From Dichetophora obliterata (lineage: Eukaryota; Arthropoda; Insecta; Diptera; Sciomyzidae), in NCBI GenBank assembly GCA_963920525.1, contig OY986435.1, positions 302,720,908 through 302,784,907 of the forward strand: a stretch of 64,000 nt of DNA, written 5' to 3'. Shown in pieces: positions 43,290 through 54,961 of this stretch. The notes under the pieces are model-generated. The model was not told where the DNA came from and did not search any database. It was given only the letters and a program-made list of their open reading frames with translations. The position numbers and the translations under genes were made by a program. Within the stretch, counting starts at the first letter, position 1. The number at the start of each line of letters is the position of its first letter.

Positions 43290-45207
43290 CATTGGCGTAA
43301 AAAGCGGGCCCGCAGAGCCCGCATTGCAGGCGGGCGCAACTAAGCTAGGGGCGCCCTCAGGTACCTTGATGAAATTGATAACTAAAGTGGAGAACGACGC
43401 ACAGTGTAAAATAAGTAGCCAAAAACATAAAATATCGACGTTTGAATTTTTCAAAATTTTTATAGCTTTCAATAGAAAATATCTTAGGCGAAAAAATCAA
43501 AATAAATTTTTTTAAAGTTGCATTTTTAAAAATACAATTTTTCTTGTTATTCAAATTATATATTTTTTTTCATATCAAAATAAAGTTTAAAATTTCTTAT
43601 GTCTGGCAACATTACTGTTTTTGTTTAAATTTTGAAGATGTGGTTTTAAGCTTATCATAAAAGTAAACATTAAAAGCAGTATACAAATTTCTAAATATTC
43701 AATTTTTAGTGTTAAAAAAATAATTTTGAGAAAGATTGACTATAAGTTTTTCACGAAAACATCATTAGAACTGCGTTACACCAAATCCAAAAAAAAAAAA
43801 ATCTTGCTAATGCGGTAGACATACATTTTTTAAGGTGATCTGTTTAGTTAAAATTTGAGATATAATTGATGTATAGCAGCTGATTATTTTTCAAACTTTT
43901 GACTTATTTACAAACACAAAAAAAAAAACTCAATTTTTAAAATTTCCTTGCTGTTATCAAAAAATCTTACAAATATAAACAGAAACGTAGTTAATTTGTG
44001 TGGGTGGTATTTTGCTAGGCAGAGTTAATTTTTAATTTGAATTCTTAAGTAGTTTGTTGTTATATAATTCATAAATGTGTTAACTTATAAATGTATTATT
44101 ACTTGTTGTTATCTATTTCAATTTCAATTTTAATTAAAATTTTAATTCTAATTTTTAATTTTAGTTCTTAAGGGTTTTGTTGTTATACATATATTCTTAT
44201 TTGTGGCATGCACAAGAAATCTTTTCTTATATGCTAACATACCTGCTCAATTAATACAAATACAAATACTAAAATATAATTAATCACAAAAGAAATTTAT
44301 GTAGCAAACTTCGTTGTTTTGAGACAAGACTGAGGTTTTAGGCAAAAATGGGTTTCGTTTATATGGGAGGTGGGTGTGGGAGAGGTCGGGTTTTTATAAC
44401 TTTTTCAAGATTTCTTAATTTTGTCATGAAAGCTATTCGTTTCAATTTTCATAGCTCTACGTTAACTCTTTCTTTTTTTGGCCAAAAATGGGGACGTTAC
44501 ACTGTGCGACGTTTGTGCTGAAATAAAATTTAAGTCCCGTACAAACGATTTAGCAGGGTGCAATAATCGACGTCAAAAAACCGACTATTTTGAGCAAAAG
44601 TCGTCTTTGTTTGGCAAAATTCGATTATGGTCGGAGTCGATGAGCCCGTTTGCTTTCATATTTTCAGCAAGTCAGCAACTGATGTTATTTTAATCACTCA
44701 ATTGGTCATATTTTGTGACGTTAGCAAACTCTTCAGTTAACAGGAAACGTCAAATACAAAACATTTAAGCTAAACATCTTATACTTATCATTTCACTAAT
44801 AAAAAAATTATTGATCCCATTAATTCAAACTTTAAGTTTGTTTACTTTTTTAAATAATTAATATGCGATGTTTTCTTTTTTTACCTACTTAGTGATAACA
44901 TCTTACAAATTCTATTATATTTGATATTATAAAAGTATTTCTTACGTTATTACTTTTTTTAACAAATTCTATTAAAATAAAATATAACTTTATTTATAAA
45001 ATAAGATATTTTTAAAATGTAACTGTTGTAATAAATGATGATCATCAAAAAAGCCTCTTTTTGTTCTCTTTTCTTTTTGTCAAGAGCTCTCTTGTTTTCT
45101 CCTACGCTTCTAGCAACCTAGTAATAACATAGTTTTATTCTAAAAGTAAATAACAGGGCGCTTTTAGAAACCTGCGGGCGGGCGCACAAAATATAGTTAC
45201 GCTGCTG
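43290..45207. mobile_element. hAT element, 1.9 kb, non-autonomous
   Basis: The left end is CATTGGCGTAAAAAGCGGGC. The reverse complement of the right end is CAGCAGCGTAACTATATTTT. GCCCGC/GCGGGC subterminal motifs occur at both ends. GATGGAAC is exact at 43282-43289 and 45208-45215. The 8-bp TSD and CA-TGGCGTAA-type ends fit hAT. The interior is AT-rich without a recognisable transposase. Confidence 0.85.
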
Positions 45208-45233
45208 GATGGAACATTCTGGTATTTTAATAT

Positions 45234-45897
45234 CGCTTATTTCGTGCAAGACTTTCACAACTCAAAATTTAATATTTTTTAGGAGAGCCTTTGAAATTTT
45301 GAAATGACATCACAACCATTAATTATCGAAAAGGTAGACTGAAAATTGTTAAGAATATTTGTAGGCCATTATATTTTTTACACAAAATATCATACATTTT
45401 TCATTTTGCGTCAATTGTGAATTTTTAAGCATTATTTTTGCAAGTGTCTGTTTGAGTTGTAAAATTGAGTTGTAACATTACTACTACAAAAACTCATTTT
45501 AAAAATATTTAATTTTGAGTTGTAACGATTTTGCTACAATAAGATAACATAGTTTTAAGCTAGAGAGATGTCACGATTTGAGTTGGTACTTTATTACCAC
45601 AAAAAATGTGAGGTTTTTTGCCTGGATTTATGAATGATATAATAAGTCGTTGTTGTCAGAAATTTATGCAGAAATTTAAAATAAATTTTGGTAGAAATAG
45701 GAATTAAACGTTATTGATAAAAAAAGAGGAGAAATTGCCAAAAGTCAAAACTCCACAAGTATCTGTAAAACCGCCAATTAACAGCAAATCGGTCTAGAAT
45801 TCACTCAAATAAAAGATATGATAACAATGAATATTTCTGTATATTTAACTCAAAAAACTCAAATTTTGAGTTGTGACGGTCTTGCACGAAATAAGCG
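45234..45897. mobile_element. 664-bp element with inverted ends and internal TTGAGTTGTAAC repeats
   Basis: CGCTTATTTCGTGCAAGACT followed by TTCACAACTCAAAATTT mirrors the right end with two mismatches. Inside, TTGAGTTGTAAC recurs (45462, 45474, 45516, 45576 in variant form), echoing the terminal CACAACTCAA. It begins 18 bp after the preceding hAT's target duplication. The target duplication is possibly TA/TAT. Confidence 0.7.
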
Positions 45898-47235
45898 GTA
45901 TATCTTTAAAATTTTTAGCCTTTCATAAGTGACTAAAACAAGTAAGTTACCAAAAGTAAAGTAAGTTTACTAAAAGTAACTTTTGTGTTTTTTCTTCCAT
46001 TAGAAATTTCATTAATTCTATGAGAGACAAGCTTGAGAAACAACTGTCACCACAGAAAATTAATATTGCAATATTAACTATAACAAAAAAAAAAAAAAAA
46101 CTCAATGAAAATCCAAGCTACGCTTTTCTAGATCTACGCGTGTGTATGGATATTTCTATGGTTCTTGCTTTAATATATAAAATAGTTCCAAGTGTCAAAT
46201 TAGATAAATCGCTGTCATCAAATCATAAAGTCATTTTGGCATATTGAAAGGAAGCGCCTGTTTCATATGAGGACTAAGGCAAACAGCATGTCGATGACGC
46301 GTCCTGACGCCAGGAAATTCATTCACTACACTATGGCGTTGAACAAGTGGCGAATTTGTGTGTTCTTTTTTATATTTTGTTTTATTATTCAGAAAATTTC
46401 TAGCGCAATTTTTGCAATATTAAAATATAGCACATATATTCAAAGGAACGCAATCAAGAATAAAAGAATAAAAAAATTCAAAAAGCTCAACCCACAAATT
46501 CATCCATACCTTTTTTTTTTTGTTTCTTGCAATAAAATTTGAAGTACAACGATGTTAGTAGCTGACTCTAAGCTTATGCACATGTCTGCAAGACACCATT
46601 TTTCCACTGTACTGAATGCCGCATGCGGCGTAAAAATCACTCAAGCTATAAAAGAAAATATTTTAAATCACAATATTGTTCTAAATTTCGCTGAAATGGT
46701 TTTCAGTTTCCAAATCGACAATCAATCTTTCGATCTGAATATTAAATGCTGCTTTATATTAAAACATTTTGTTTATTTAACAATGGATTTGATATGCAGG
46801 TATTAAGTTTCAAAATTCAAATATTGAATATGTCTAAAGCTGGCGCTGATATCGACGGCAAACTGCTTAAATACAGAATCCATGAAAGGGTTGTATTCAG
46901 AGGCGGATCTAAGGTTGCTGGCAGTGGGGTCAGAAACTATGGATTTGGAAAAATGAACTTACATTGATATGCAAAAATTGTGAGTATTAGAGTGGACCTT
47001 ATTTGTATGGGGAAAATTTCCAATCACTTCATGGAGCGTCCCAAGGGCTCAAACTGCACTAATGGATAAAAAAATAATTCGTGTAAAATTTTGGTAAGAT
47101 CGAATGCATATAAACCCGTGCGCAGACGACTTTAAGTTTGCACAAGTGCGTGAAAGAAAAAAATTTTTTTTTAATATTTTCATTTGCAATTCTATTTGGA
47201 ATAAGGAAACAGTTAAGATTTTTTTGTTTTTTCCA
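45898..47235. other. Stretch with weak open frames
   Basis: Open frames at 46020-46247, 46267-46542 and 46552-46806 show no motif I recognise. CAGAGGCGGATCTAAGG at 46899 resembles a hAT-type end without a partner. Poly-A (46086-46102) is present. Confidence 0.35.
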
Positions 47236-47244
47236 AAAAATTTT

Positions 47245-48410
47245 CAGTTTAATAAGGGTATTCACTAGACCAGATCGCTTTTGTATGGGGGAAAAATAAT
47301 CAGGCGTTCGGGGTCTCAAAAGTTAGAAGAACTAAACGATTTCTGCATATTTTTTTTCAAATCGGAGAAAATTTAAAGCGTTTTTGATTCTCCTGAAGGT
47401 TATTTTTGTTAAAAAAAATATGTTTTTGCTTGTTAAATTTTTTTTTAAGAAAACATCTGCAAAAAATATAAATTCCTTACTTATACCAACATTTAGGCAA
47501 AAAGAAATTTTTTAAATTATGTTTTATTATAGCTCTTACTGACATCCAAACATAGAATTTTTTGCTATTTTTAAAAACACGTTTTGTTAAAACCTCTGTA
47601 AAAGACACATTCTCCAATGGATGGACGTAAAATTGATCTTGTTGAAAAGGAATAAAAAAAAAGATAAAAAAAGAAAGCCACTTTAAAATCTCTTGAAAAG
47701 TACACAAAATTGGAATCACTTCAAAATTTATTATAATAATACTAAAAGACTTTTTTCCAGCAGTTTTAACAAAATGTGTTTCTTAAACAATAAAAAATCT
47801 ATTTTTATAGGTCAATAAGAGTTATCATTATATGAGCGTTAGACAAGGGAGCGTAATATGCCGGTTTTCAGCTAATACGAGATAATAACTAATTTTTAAA
47901 ATTTTTTTATGCCTAAAAGAAATTTATCTTTTTAGCAGATTTTTAAAGTCGATTACTGACGTTTCGTCATTTTTAATACAAAGATTTGTTTTAACCGATA
48001 TATTAAAAAAAGTATAATTTAATTCCTTTCAAACAAGATCAATTTTTTGGTAAATTTAATGAAAAATGTGTTTTAACAAAATGTGTTTTTTAAAAATAGC
48101 AAAAAATTATAAGTTTGGAGGTCAATAAGAGTAATGATAAAACATTATTTAAAAAATTTCTTTATGCCTACATGTTGGTATAAGTAAGGAATTTATATTT
48201 TTAGAAGATTTGGATATGTGTTTTTTGAAAAATAAAAAGTTACAAGCAAAAAACATGTTTTTCTAACAAAAAGGACCTTCAGGAGAATCAAAAAGAATCA
48301 AAAATTTTCTTAGATTTGGAAAAAAAGTATGCAGAAATCGTTTTTATGAGTTCCTCCCCCGAACGGCGGAATCCAAATCTTAATCCAGCCTAGTATTCAC
48401 CTCTAATTAC
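47245..48410. repeat. 1.2-kb palindromic element
   Basis: 47245-47520 and 48150-48410 are reverse complements. Matching landmarks are GTATTCACTAG near the outer edges, GTTCGGGG, AACGATTTCTGCATA, GATTCTCCTGAAGG and TCCTTACTTATACCAACAT. A second inner pair (AACAAAA.GTGTTTTTAAAAAT) is near 47565-47590 and 48070-48105. Confidence 0.75.
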
Positions 48411-48628
48411 TTGAATAACTTAGGGGGACAAAATTTTTATTTTTGGATTTTCCCAGCAATATTTGTTTTATTTTCGACTAATCTTGGTGCGCTGATTTCA
48501 AAACTATTATCACTTTTTTGAAGTGAAAACTTCTTTAGGCGCGTTGAACGATTTTGGTAGAGGGTAAATCTTTGGTTTGCGTCATCGTGATTTTCCGAGT
48601 AACTCTCGTCATCAATACAGACAGCGAG

Positions 48629-49311
48629 CATGGCAGAATAACTAGGTAGGGGCGACTCGGAGAGGAATGAAGCAGAGAAAAGCGAGCTAGTTGTCAAAAT
48701 CAGCTGTTCATCTCGAGTTTCTTTATGTTAATGTTTTGCAGTTGAATTTTGTTTAAACTTGTTTTTTGCTTTTTTGCAAATTTAACACTTCCTCGACATT
48801 TTATAGTTTTATTTACACTGTGTACGTGTCCGCACTATTTACAATTTGAAAACATAATATCCTTATTTCAGCCTTTTCATTTTCCACTCTTCGTTAAAGG
48901 ATCAAACAGACCATAAAGATTGTTTGCGCAAACAAGTCTTTGCGCAGACTGTTCAGACGAGAGTATTTGGCTGCTTTAGGTTTGTGCAGATGTCTGCGCA
49001 AAAATTAAAATATTTTCATTTTTGGTTGTGTTTGCGCAAACAATAGTGTGTAGTGAAAATCACACCGACTTGTCATGTTTTATAGAGTGAAGTCGTGCGT
49101 GAAGGAAAATATGTAATAATGGAAGCAGAAAAAAAATGTTAATAGAATTTGAACTAAAAAATCAAGTCTGCGCAAACAAAGTCTGAGTAGTGTATGGTCG
49201 TCGCTATGACGAGAAAAAAGTCTTGTTTGCGCAAACAGTCTGTGTAGTCTATTTGGCCCTTAACGCGTGAGAGCACTAAGCGAGCCGGCCCTATCTGGTT
49301 ATTCTGCCATG
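48629..49311. mobile_element. 683-bp element, CATGGCAGAA ends, 8-bp target duplication
   Basis: Ends are CATGGCAGAATAACTAGGTA and, inverted, CATGGCAGAATAACCAGATA. Flanks are ACAGCGAG (48621-48628) and ACAGTGAG (49312-49319), an 8-bp duplication with one mismatch. CATG-starting ends with 8-bp TSD recall the P superfamily, which is inferred only. A nested TTAA element occupies 48898-49259. Subterminal AGTTGTCAAAATCAGCTGTT resembles 61818-61837. Confidence 0.8.
48898..49259. mobile_element. 362-bp TTAA-flanked MITE with GTTTGCGCAAAC palindromes
   Basis: TTAA flanks both sides (48894-48897, 49260-49263). The inner terminal blocks TTGTTTGCGCAAACAAG at 48927 and CTTGTTTGCGCAAACAG at 49222 match in inverse. 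The palindrome GTTTGCGCAAAC or close variants (TCTGCGCAAA) recurs about six times. Outer ends AGGATCAAACAGACC and, inverted, GGGCCAAATAGACTAC are loosely similar. Confidence 0.75.
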
Positions 49312-49381
49312 ACAGTGAGTAGGTTTTTCAATGACGCTTTTGGATCTTGACTACAAGGTGCTCAGCAAGGCATATTAATCA

Positions 49382-49493
49382 GGGGCCGAATTACAGCATC
49401 CGTGATCGAGAAAAATTGTACAAGATTGATAGGCACTTGTATCGTCGTGCTCTTCGTAATTTTGCTCGATCACGGATGCTGTAATTCGGCCCC
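49382..49493. repeat. 112-bp hairpin with perfect 29-bp stem
   Basis: GGGGCCGAATTACAGCATCC followed by GTGATCGAG at 49382-49410 is the exact reverse complement of 49465-49493. The loop is about 54 bp. No target duplication is apparent. A tiny MITE is the simplest explanation. Confidence 0.85.
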
Positions 49494-49713
49494 AGGTAGG
49501 CTCGATATGGAGAGACTTTAAAAAGTACCCCTTATATTCTGTGTTTGTTTGAATTCCTTTTCGACAATACCTACAATTCTGTCAAAATCATGTCAAACGA
49601 AAAAAGCTGAGCACCTGGTAGCCAATATCCAAGAGCATGTGTTCGAGTTTCATGACCAACATAAAAACATTTGTAGTTTTATAAATGTCGCTAGCATATT
49701 CTCTGACTGGGAC

Positions 49714-50034
49714 CATGGTATAATAAGTAATAGGTAGGAGTGGCATTTCGTGTTTCAAACATCGAATGTCTAACAAAAGAAAACAAAATAGAGAACGTAT
49801 GTCACACACATTAGCCGTATTCAGAGGACTCACCTGTTGTGAATGGATCATTTCATTGCAAAGGTTTCTCACTCCAATTTTAAAAAAACAATTGCCAACT
49901 ATTGACTCCGCTGAAAGCTGCCAATGTGTGTGACACACGCACTTTATATTGTTTTCTTTTGTGTGAAATTCGATGGTCGCAGCTCGTGAGAAAATAAGTA
50001 GTTGTCCAGGCTACCTAATAATAATTTTATCATG
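49714..50034. mobile_element. 321-bp element, CATGGTATAAT ends, perfect 8-bp target duplication
   Basis: Left CATGGTATAATAAGTAATAG, right (inverted) CATGATAAAATTATTATTAG, with GTAG following in both. ACTGGGAC is exact at 49706-49713 and 50035-50042. Inner inverted blocks ACAAAAGAAAACAA and ATGTGTGTGACA add a second hairpin. The open minus frame at 49588-49938 crosses this palindrome and is an artefact. Confidence 0.85.
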
Positions 50035-50042
50035 ACTGGGAC

Positions 50043-50935
50043 TGCTCGTCCAAAATTTTTTGTGTCTTATTTCAGCTACCATACGCCTATAGTAACTTTT
50101 TTAGAATATAATTCAATTATTAACGCAAACAGTGAAAATAATGTAAATGAAAGTCAATGAAATTTATGTAAATACAAATTCTATGTATACATATTTTATG
50201 TGTATATTAATTATTTAAATAAGTTTAATTTATATTTTTGTTTATGTGTTAATCTGTTTTTCATATTAATACCCATAATTTAAAATATAATGAAATGATA
50301 AAAGACGAAAATAATGTGCATTAATGATGAAACAGATGTACGGATAAACCGAATCGGGGGCAGAAAATAAACTGCACTTTGCTTGCTATGTTTTCTGTTT
50401 TCCTTGTAGCAGCATCTCAAATGCAGGCATTAAAAGAGACTTCAAGACGAATCAAACAAATAGTATATATAAAAAATAGAAAATTTATTTTATTCTATGA
50501 GGATTATTTTTCATTCAATAGTGCTCCCTATATTTTATTTTTATAACAACAATATTCAAATTCAATGTAATAATATAGTTTGGTGTAATTTTAAAATAAA
50601 AATGCTATCTGAATAAAAAATATTTTGAAAGATATAATCAAAGACTGAGGGAGTGAATATATAAAAAGTTTTTCCGATTAGCATGAAAATTTTCATAAAG
50701 CAGTAAAGCGGTCCGTGGCAGGACAAAGTCTTCCAGGGAATACTAATATTTTATATATAGGTTTTCGCTTCGGTCAGCAGTCCCCTCACTGCTATACTTT
50801 TTTTTTTTAGCATCACCAGTTTTTGAGATAAACGTCAGTGAAATCGTTCAATGAAAACTTAAGTGAAATTTTATTATATCCAAATCTGTTCAAACAATTC
50901 AACAAGTTGAAGTGCGGGAAGTCAAATCTAAGTGA
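50043..50935. other. AT-rich stretch, no gene seen
   Basis: No recognised frame; the right part precedes the transposase-like pseudogene and may hold its 5' end. Confidence 0.4.
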
Positions 50936-50949
50936 AAAAGTTATTAACA

Positions 50950-52640
50950 CAATGACAACCAGAAGCGTGGACAAATTATACTTTCTTGGATAAGACCAAA
51001 GTCAACTTCTTGGTGCGAAACTACCATCGAATAGACAAGTTTTTCGAGTTTTCGCATACAACTTTTTTAAGGCCAAGTTAAATGTACGCATCAGTGCCTA
51101 TTTAACTTTAAAAGAAGTAGAGGTCTTTTGCGAGAAAGCCCATATACCCGTTAAGAGAACAGATCATAGTGTTGAGAAATGAGAGTAGCTGCACTCAGAC
51201 TACAAATATCTTAAAAAATCACGATATCGACGAAGTGACTACCACCATGGAGCTTGAATTTTCTGAAAAACTTGACGACTTATTACACGCTGATGCACTT
51301 ACAATTATAGAAGAGGAACGGAACAAGAAGTTCTTATGCAACCAAAGAAAAAAACGGAGAGTGGGATCCATGATTGAAGCGGACTATGGTGTTCTGGCGA
51401 AGGAAAGAAAACGTTATCTTAGAAGAAAAGCTGCCGAAAAAATTATTAAAAGAAGTGAAAAATCAGTGAAAGGTAAGATGAAGGCTTTAAATACTTGAAC
51501 CTTATACGTGTCAAGTTATTTTATAATTTTTAGTCCCAAATAGTGTTTACAGTCACTTTAATGTAATTTATGATTAAATATTTTTTGCTTCAGCTTGCCA
51601 ATCTTAATTATTTAAATGTTCATTTTCTTCTCTCTCGCTCTTTACACCGTTTTGTGTTTGAAAATAAATACACCTGCTATACCTTCTGGAACTGGAAGAG
51701 AACAAGCAAATGCGGTATACGAACTCCTAAGTGAATGGAATATTCTGGACAAAGTACAAGCATTGAGTTTTGACACCACAGTATCAAACACCGGACGTTT
51801 TCAGGGAGCTTGCACTATTTTGGAACAACTTCTTGAGCGAGAACTGTTGTACCTACCTTGTAGACATCATATTAACGAAACTATTTTACGGACTGTATTT
51901 GAATCAAAAGTCAATACATCATCAGCTCCATATGCAAATGAAATCAAAAAATTTCAGCAAGCTTGGCTAAAAATAAATAAAGCAAATTACACAGCTGGAA
52001 CCGGAAACCAATTTATATTTCAATTACAAAATGAAATACACAACAGAAATTATCCAGTGATTATCATCCACGTGATGATTATAAGGAGCTACTTGAGCTG
52101 GTTATTATATTTTTAGGTAGTATACCACCTCGGGGAATTCAGTTTCGAGCTCCAGGAGCATTCTACCATGCTCGTTGGATGGCTAAAGCCATCTACTGCT
52201 TAAAAATATATATTTTCCGAAAAGAATTCCTTTTAACTGAAGACGAAGAGCTTATCTCTGAAGCGAAGAGAGTATCTCAAAGTTTGTATTCTAGCACCGA
52301 AAGCTTGCAAAGCGCCGTCTCACGACTTGCAGTTTCTGAAAAATCTGTACGACTGTCGGAAAATCGACCCAAATATAAGCTGCGCTGCAATCAAAAAGTT
52401 TTGCAATCATTTATGGTACTTGGCACCTTGAATCAGCAGCTTTAGCATTTTTTGACCCAGAAGTATGTATTGAGACAAAAACACGCATGGTGGAGTCGTT
52501 TAAAGTCAATGAAAAATCTGAAAATTATCCTAAAAAGTTTAAATTAAATCCAGAGCATGTGAAAAACTACATAAGTTTCGGTATTGAAAAGTTCATTTCA
52601 AAAAAGTCGAGGCTATTTTCGATTGCCTCGATTTTGCTTA
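50950..52640 (+). pseudogene. Transposon-derived protein of a widespread arthropod family, decayed
   Basis: Collinear blocks in shifting frames: KLPSNRQVFRVFAYNFFKAK, LTLKEVEVFCEKAHIP, HADALTIIEEERNKKF (51289), IPSGTGREQANAVYELL (51676), QALSFDTTVSNTGRFQGA, LPCRHHINETILRTVFES. After a frameshift at about 52060 come DDYKELLELVIIFLG, PPRGIQFRAPGAFYHARWMA (52129), and SAALAFFDPEVCIETKTRMV near 52432. I recognise this order from multicopy proteins in many arthropod genomes, but I cannot assign the superfamily. The FDTT...TGR and CRHH blocks suggest an RNase-H-fold transposase. GTAAG at 51474 after KRSEKSVK may be a splice donor. Stops and at least three frameshifts are present. Confidence 0.7.
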
Positions 52641-52749
52641 AATTTTTCACGAATTTTTTTATCATCAATTACAACAGTTTGAGCCCTTGGTGTGGTCTAT
52701 TTAAAATAAGGTCCACTCTAGTGAGCATATATCGGTTTATTTTTACATA

Positions 52750-53056
52750 CTTTTGCATGAAAGGTGAATGTTCGACTGAATTGTTGGATGAGCTACCAAT
52801 ATTCAGAGCAACGATTTCATTGAAATAATTTCGGCTTTTGAAATCAGGCAGTAGATTTGATGATGAAAATGACAGTGCCGAACGACGGCAGAGAGGTAAG
52901 CTTGCTTGTATTCGCAATGTTTTCGACAAATGAAATGAAAATCTAAAGATGATGTACGTTTTTGGTGACTGTGCAACTTTAGACGAACAATTGATTTCAT
53001 ATCGTTAAAAAACGCCGTATACACATATGCGGATCTATGAGGGGAGACGTAAAGGG
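52750..53056 (+). pseudogene. piggyBac transposase relic
   Basis: A single frame reads LPIFRATISLK, a stop, FRLLKSGSRFDDENDSAERR, GKLACIRNVFDK, a stop, NENLKMMYVFGDCATLDEQL, ISYR, a stop. This is the diagnostic order of piggyBac transposases: PIFRxTMS, RFDD, KLAPIRxVFD, and LTVDEQL with the first catalytic Asp (here TLDEQL). Three in-frame stops occur at 52828, 52930 and 53005. Upstream and downstream domains are absent, and TTAA-flanked ends were not found. Confidence 0.85.
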
Positions 53057-53355
53057 TGTAATTACCCCCCAAGATATATTTATAATAATTTATCAGATAA
53101 CAATAATTTCATCTACAGCTTAATATACTTTTTGTATACATTTTTACTGTATTTCATAATTCTAAATTTTATTATTTTGATTTTTCCAATGCCTTTGCAA
53201 AAAATTTCTACGAAAAACCACAACTTCGCTTTTACTACTGCAATTCTTTAGAGAACACTAAAGAACGCCACATATTAGCCGTGTTATAACCATGCTTTAT
53301 TTTTATCAAATTTAAAAATTCGAATACTAAACCAATTGAAAATGTGTTGGTGCCA
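53057..53355. other. AT-rich spacer between transposase relics
   Basis: The piggyBac frame ends into AT-rich sequence; nothing was recognised. Confidence 0.4.
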
Positions 53356-53359
53356 CTTT

Positions 53360-54185
53360 TTGAAATCTAAGAAGTAGTGCAATTTTTTAACCCATCCTCA
53401 AAGCAAAGACACAAAATAAAACACTTTTCCAACAACCAGAAGCTTAAAACCATTTGTGAAACCAGGTGGGTGGAGGGACACAAATCAATATTTAAAATAA
53501 ACTTAAATGAAACTTTAAGCTCATTTGAGAATATCTCACAATGGAAGGATACAGAAATTTCAAAAAGAGCATCATTGCTTTTAAATAGTCTGATGACAAC
53601 AAAATTTTTGTGCACATATGCGTACTTTCAGATTTGTCGGGAGCATCTCAGGTTTTAAGTAGGATCTTGCAAAAATAAACCTCTCTTTAGGATGCAGCAA
53701 AAAGTTCCATTAAAACTCTTAAATCACTGCTTAATAAATCGCAGAAAAAGAGAAAATGCAGAACTATATTTTAAGACAATTTTAAGAGAAGTACTGGATT
53801 TACACGAGAAGTAAGATATGTCACGAATATGCTGGAAATCGAGTTCAAATAGTAATGGTAGCGCTTCAACACCAGAGGACAAATTTCGAATCTCCATATG
53901 GGTACCCTTACTGGATGATATCATTGCTGATATGGGGCCTCGTTTCAGCCCAAAATTTTTACCAAAAAATATATGTCAATGAAGTTCTGCCAAACACAAT
54001 TGATTTCACGAACTTCAAATTTTGAATTGTAAATAAGAGAGCGAAACTCAGACAAATGGTATCTACTCCGCTTTTTTCCCAATTTGATAATGACATTTTT
54101 CTACTAATTTCCCCTCAATGTAGCAACAGCTGAGCGAAGTCTTTCTACACTACAATGCACTGTAGATAAAGCAGAAACTCGATAA
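53360..54185 (+). pseudogene. hAT transposase relic (ZMYM1-like)
   Basis: The best open part (53377-53658) reads LKTICETRWVEGHKSIFKIN, a typical hAT core block (LxxxCxTRWxxRxxA). It then passes SQWKDTEISKRASLLLNSLM. After frameshifts come DKFRISIWVPLLDDIIADMG (53879) and VATAERSLSTL (54120), which corresponds to the C-terminal dimerisation motif. It belongs to the same broad type as the remnant at 33270-33513. Several stops and shifts make it inactive. No terminal repeats were assigned. Confidence 0.8.
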
Positions 54186-54644
54186 GCGGTACCTTAAAAA
54201 ACATAACGGTTGTATATATACATGATGCGCATTAAGTAATCTTAACAAAGAAATTAGCAACTTAACAAGAGATTAATTTTTAGGAATTTGACTTTTGGCC
54301 AGCTTTTTTGATCAAATATCCCTTAGTGCGATGATTAAAAACAAGGTAACGTTCAACTTTGCAGCAAGAACGATTGAATGGACTCGTCTTTGATTAAACT
54401 AAGATAGAGAGATTAAACTAAATACTTGTGAAGTTATTGATAGCTTTGCCGCAAAAGAGAAGCGCTAGGATGATTTTATTCTAAAATTTGTTTCTTCTAT
54501 CTACTAGCACTCACAAGTTCACATTTTGTAATGTTCGATTACTTTTCATAGTCTACTATATCATATTACCAGAAATACAAATTTCAAGTTGCTTTATTTT
54601 TTTTTTTAATAAAAAGAACATATTTTTTCGTTACACTTAAAGCA
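54186..54644. other. Stretch without recognised features
   Basis: AT-rich, with a poly-T at about 54596-54607. No frame or repeat was recognised. Confidence 0.4.
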
Positions 54645-54961
54645 GGGGCCCTACTCTGTTATGCGATTCGAAACCAATTCGATTCGAAAACCAAATGTGA
54701 TCCGAATTTAAAATCGCACTCTGTAACTCTTTCGCTTGAGTGAGAGTGTTGCTTGCTAAATTTTCCTGGAAGTTTGTCCATAATTTGGCATCATTGGATG
54801 AATCGTATGAAAATTTGACCAAAATTTGGCAACACTTTTTACTAAACATCAAAAAATTGCCAGGAAAATTTAAACAAAGAAACTATTACATGAATTAAAT
54901 TGTGAGCTTCAGATCAAGTAAGTTTTAAAGAAGGCAACAGCAACAAAAAAAAAAGACAAAA

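Noticed and set aside
49588..49938. Minus-strand frame of 116 codons
   Set aside because: It crosses the palindromic 49714-50034 element and its target duplication, so it cannot be a single gene.
52669..53072. Minus-strand frames of 86 and 89 codons
   Set aside because: They are antisense to the piggyBac relic, which has clear family motifs on the plus strand.
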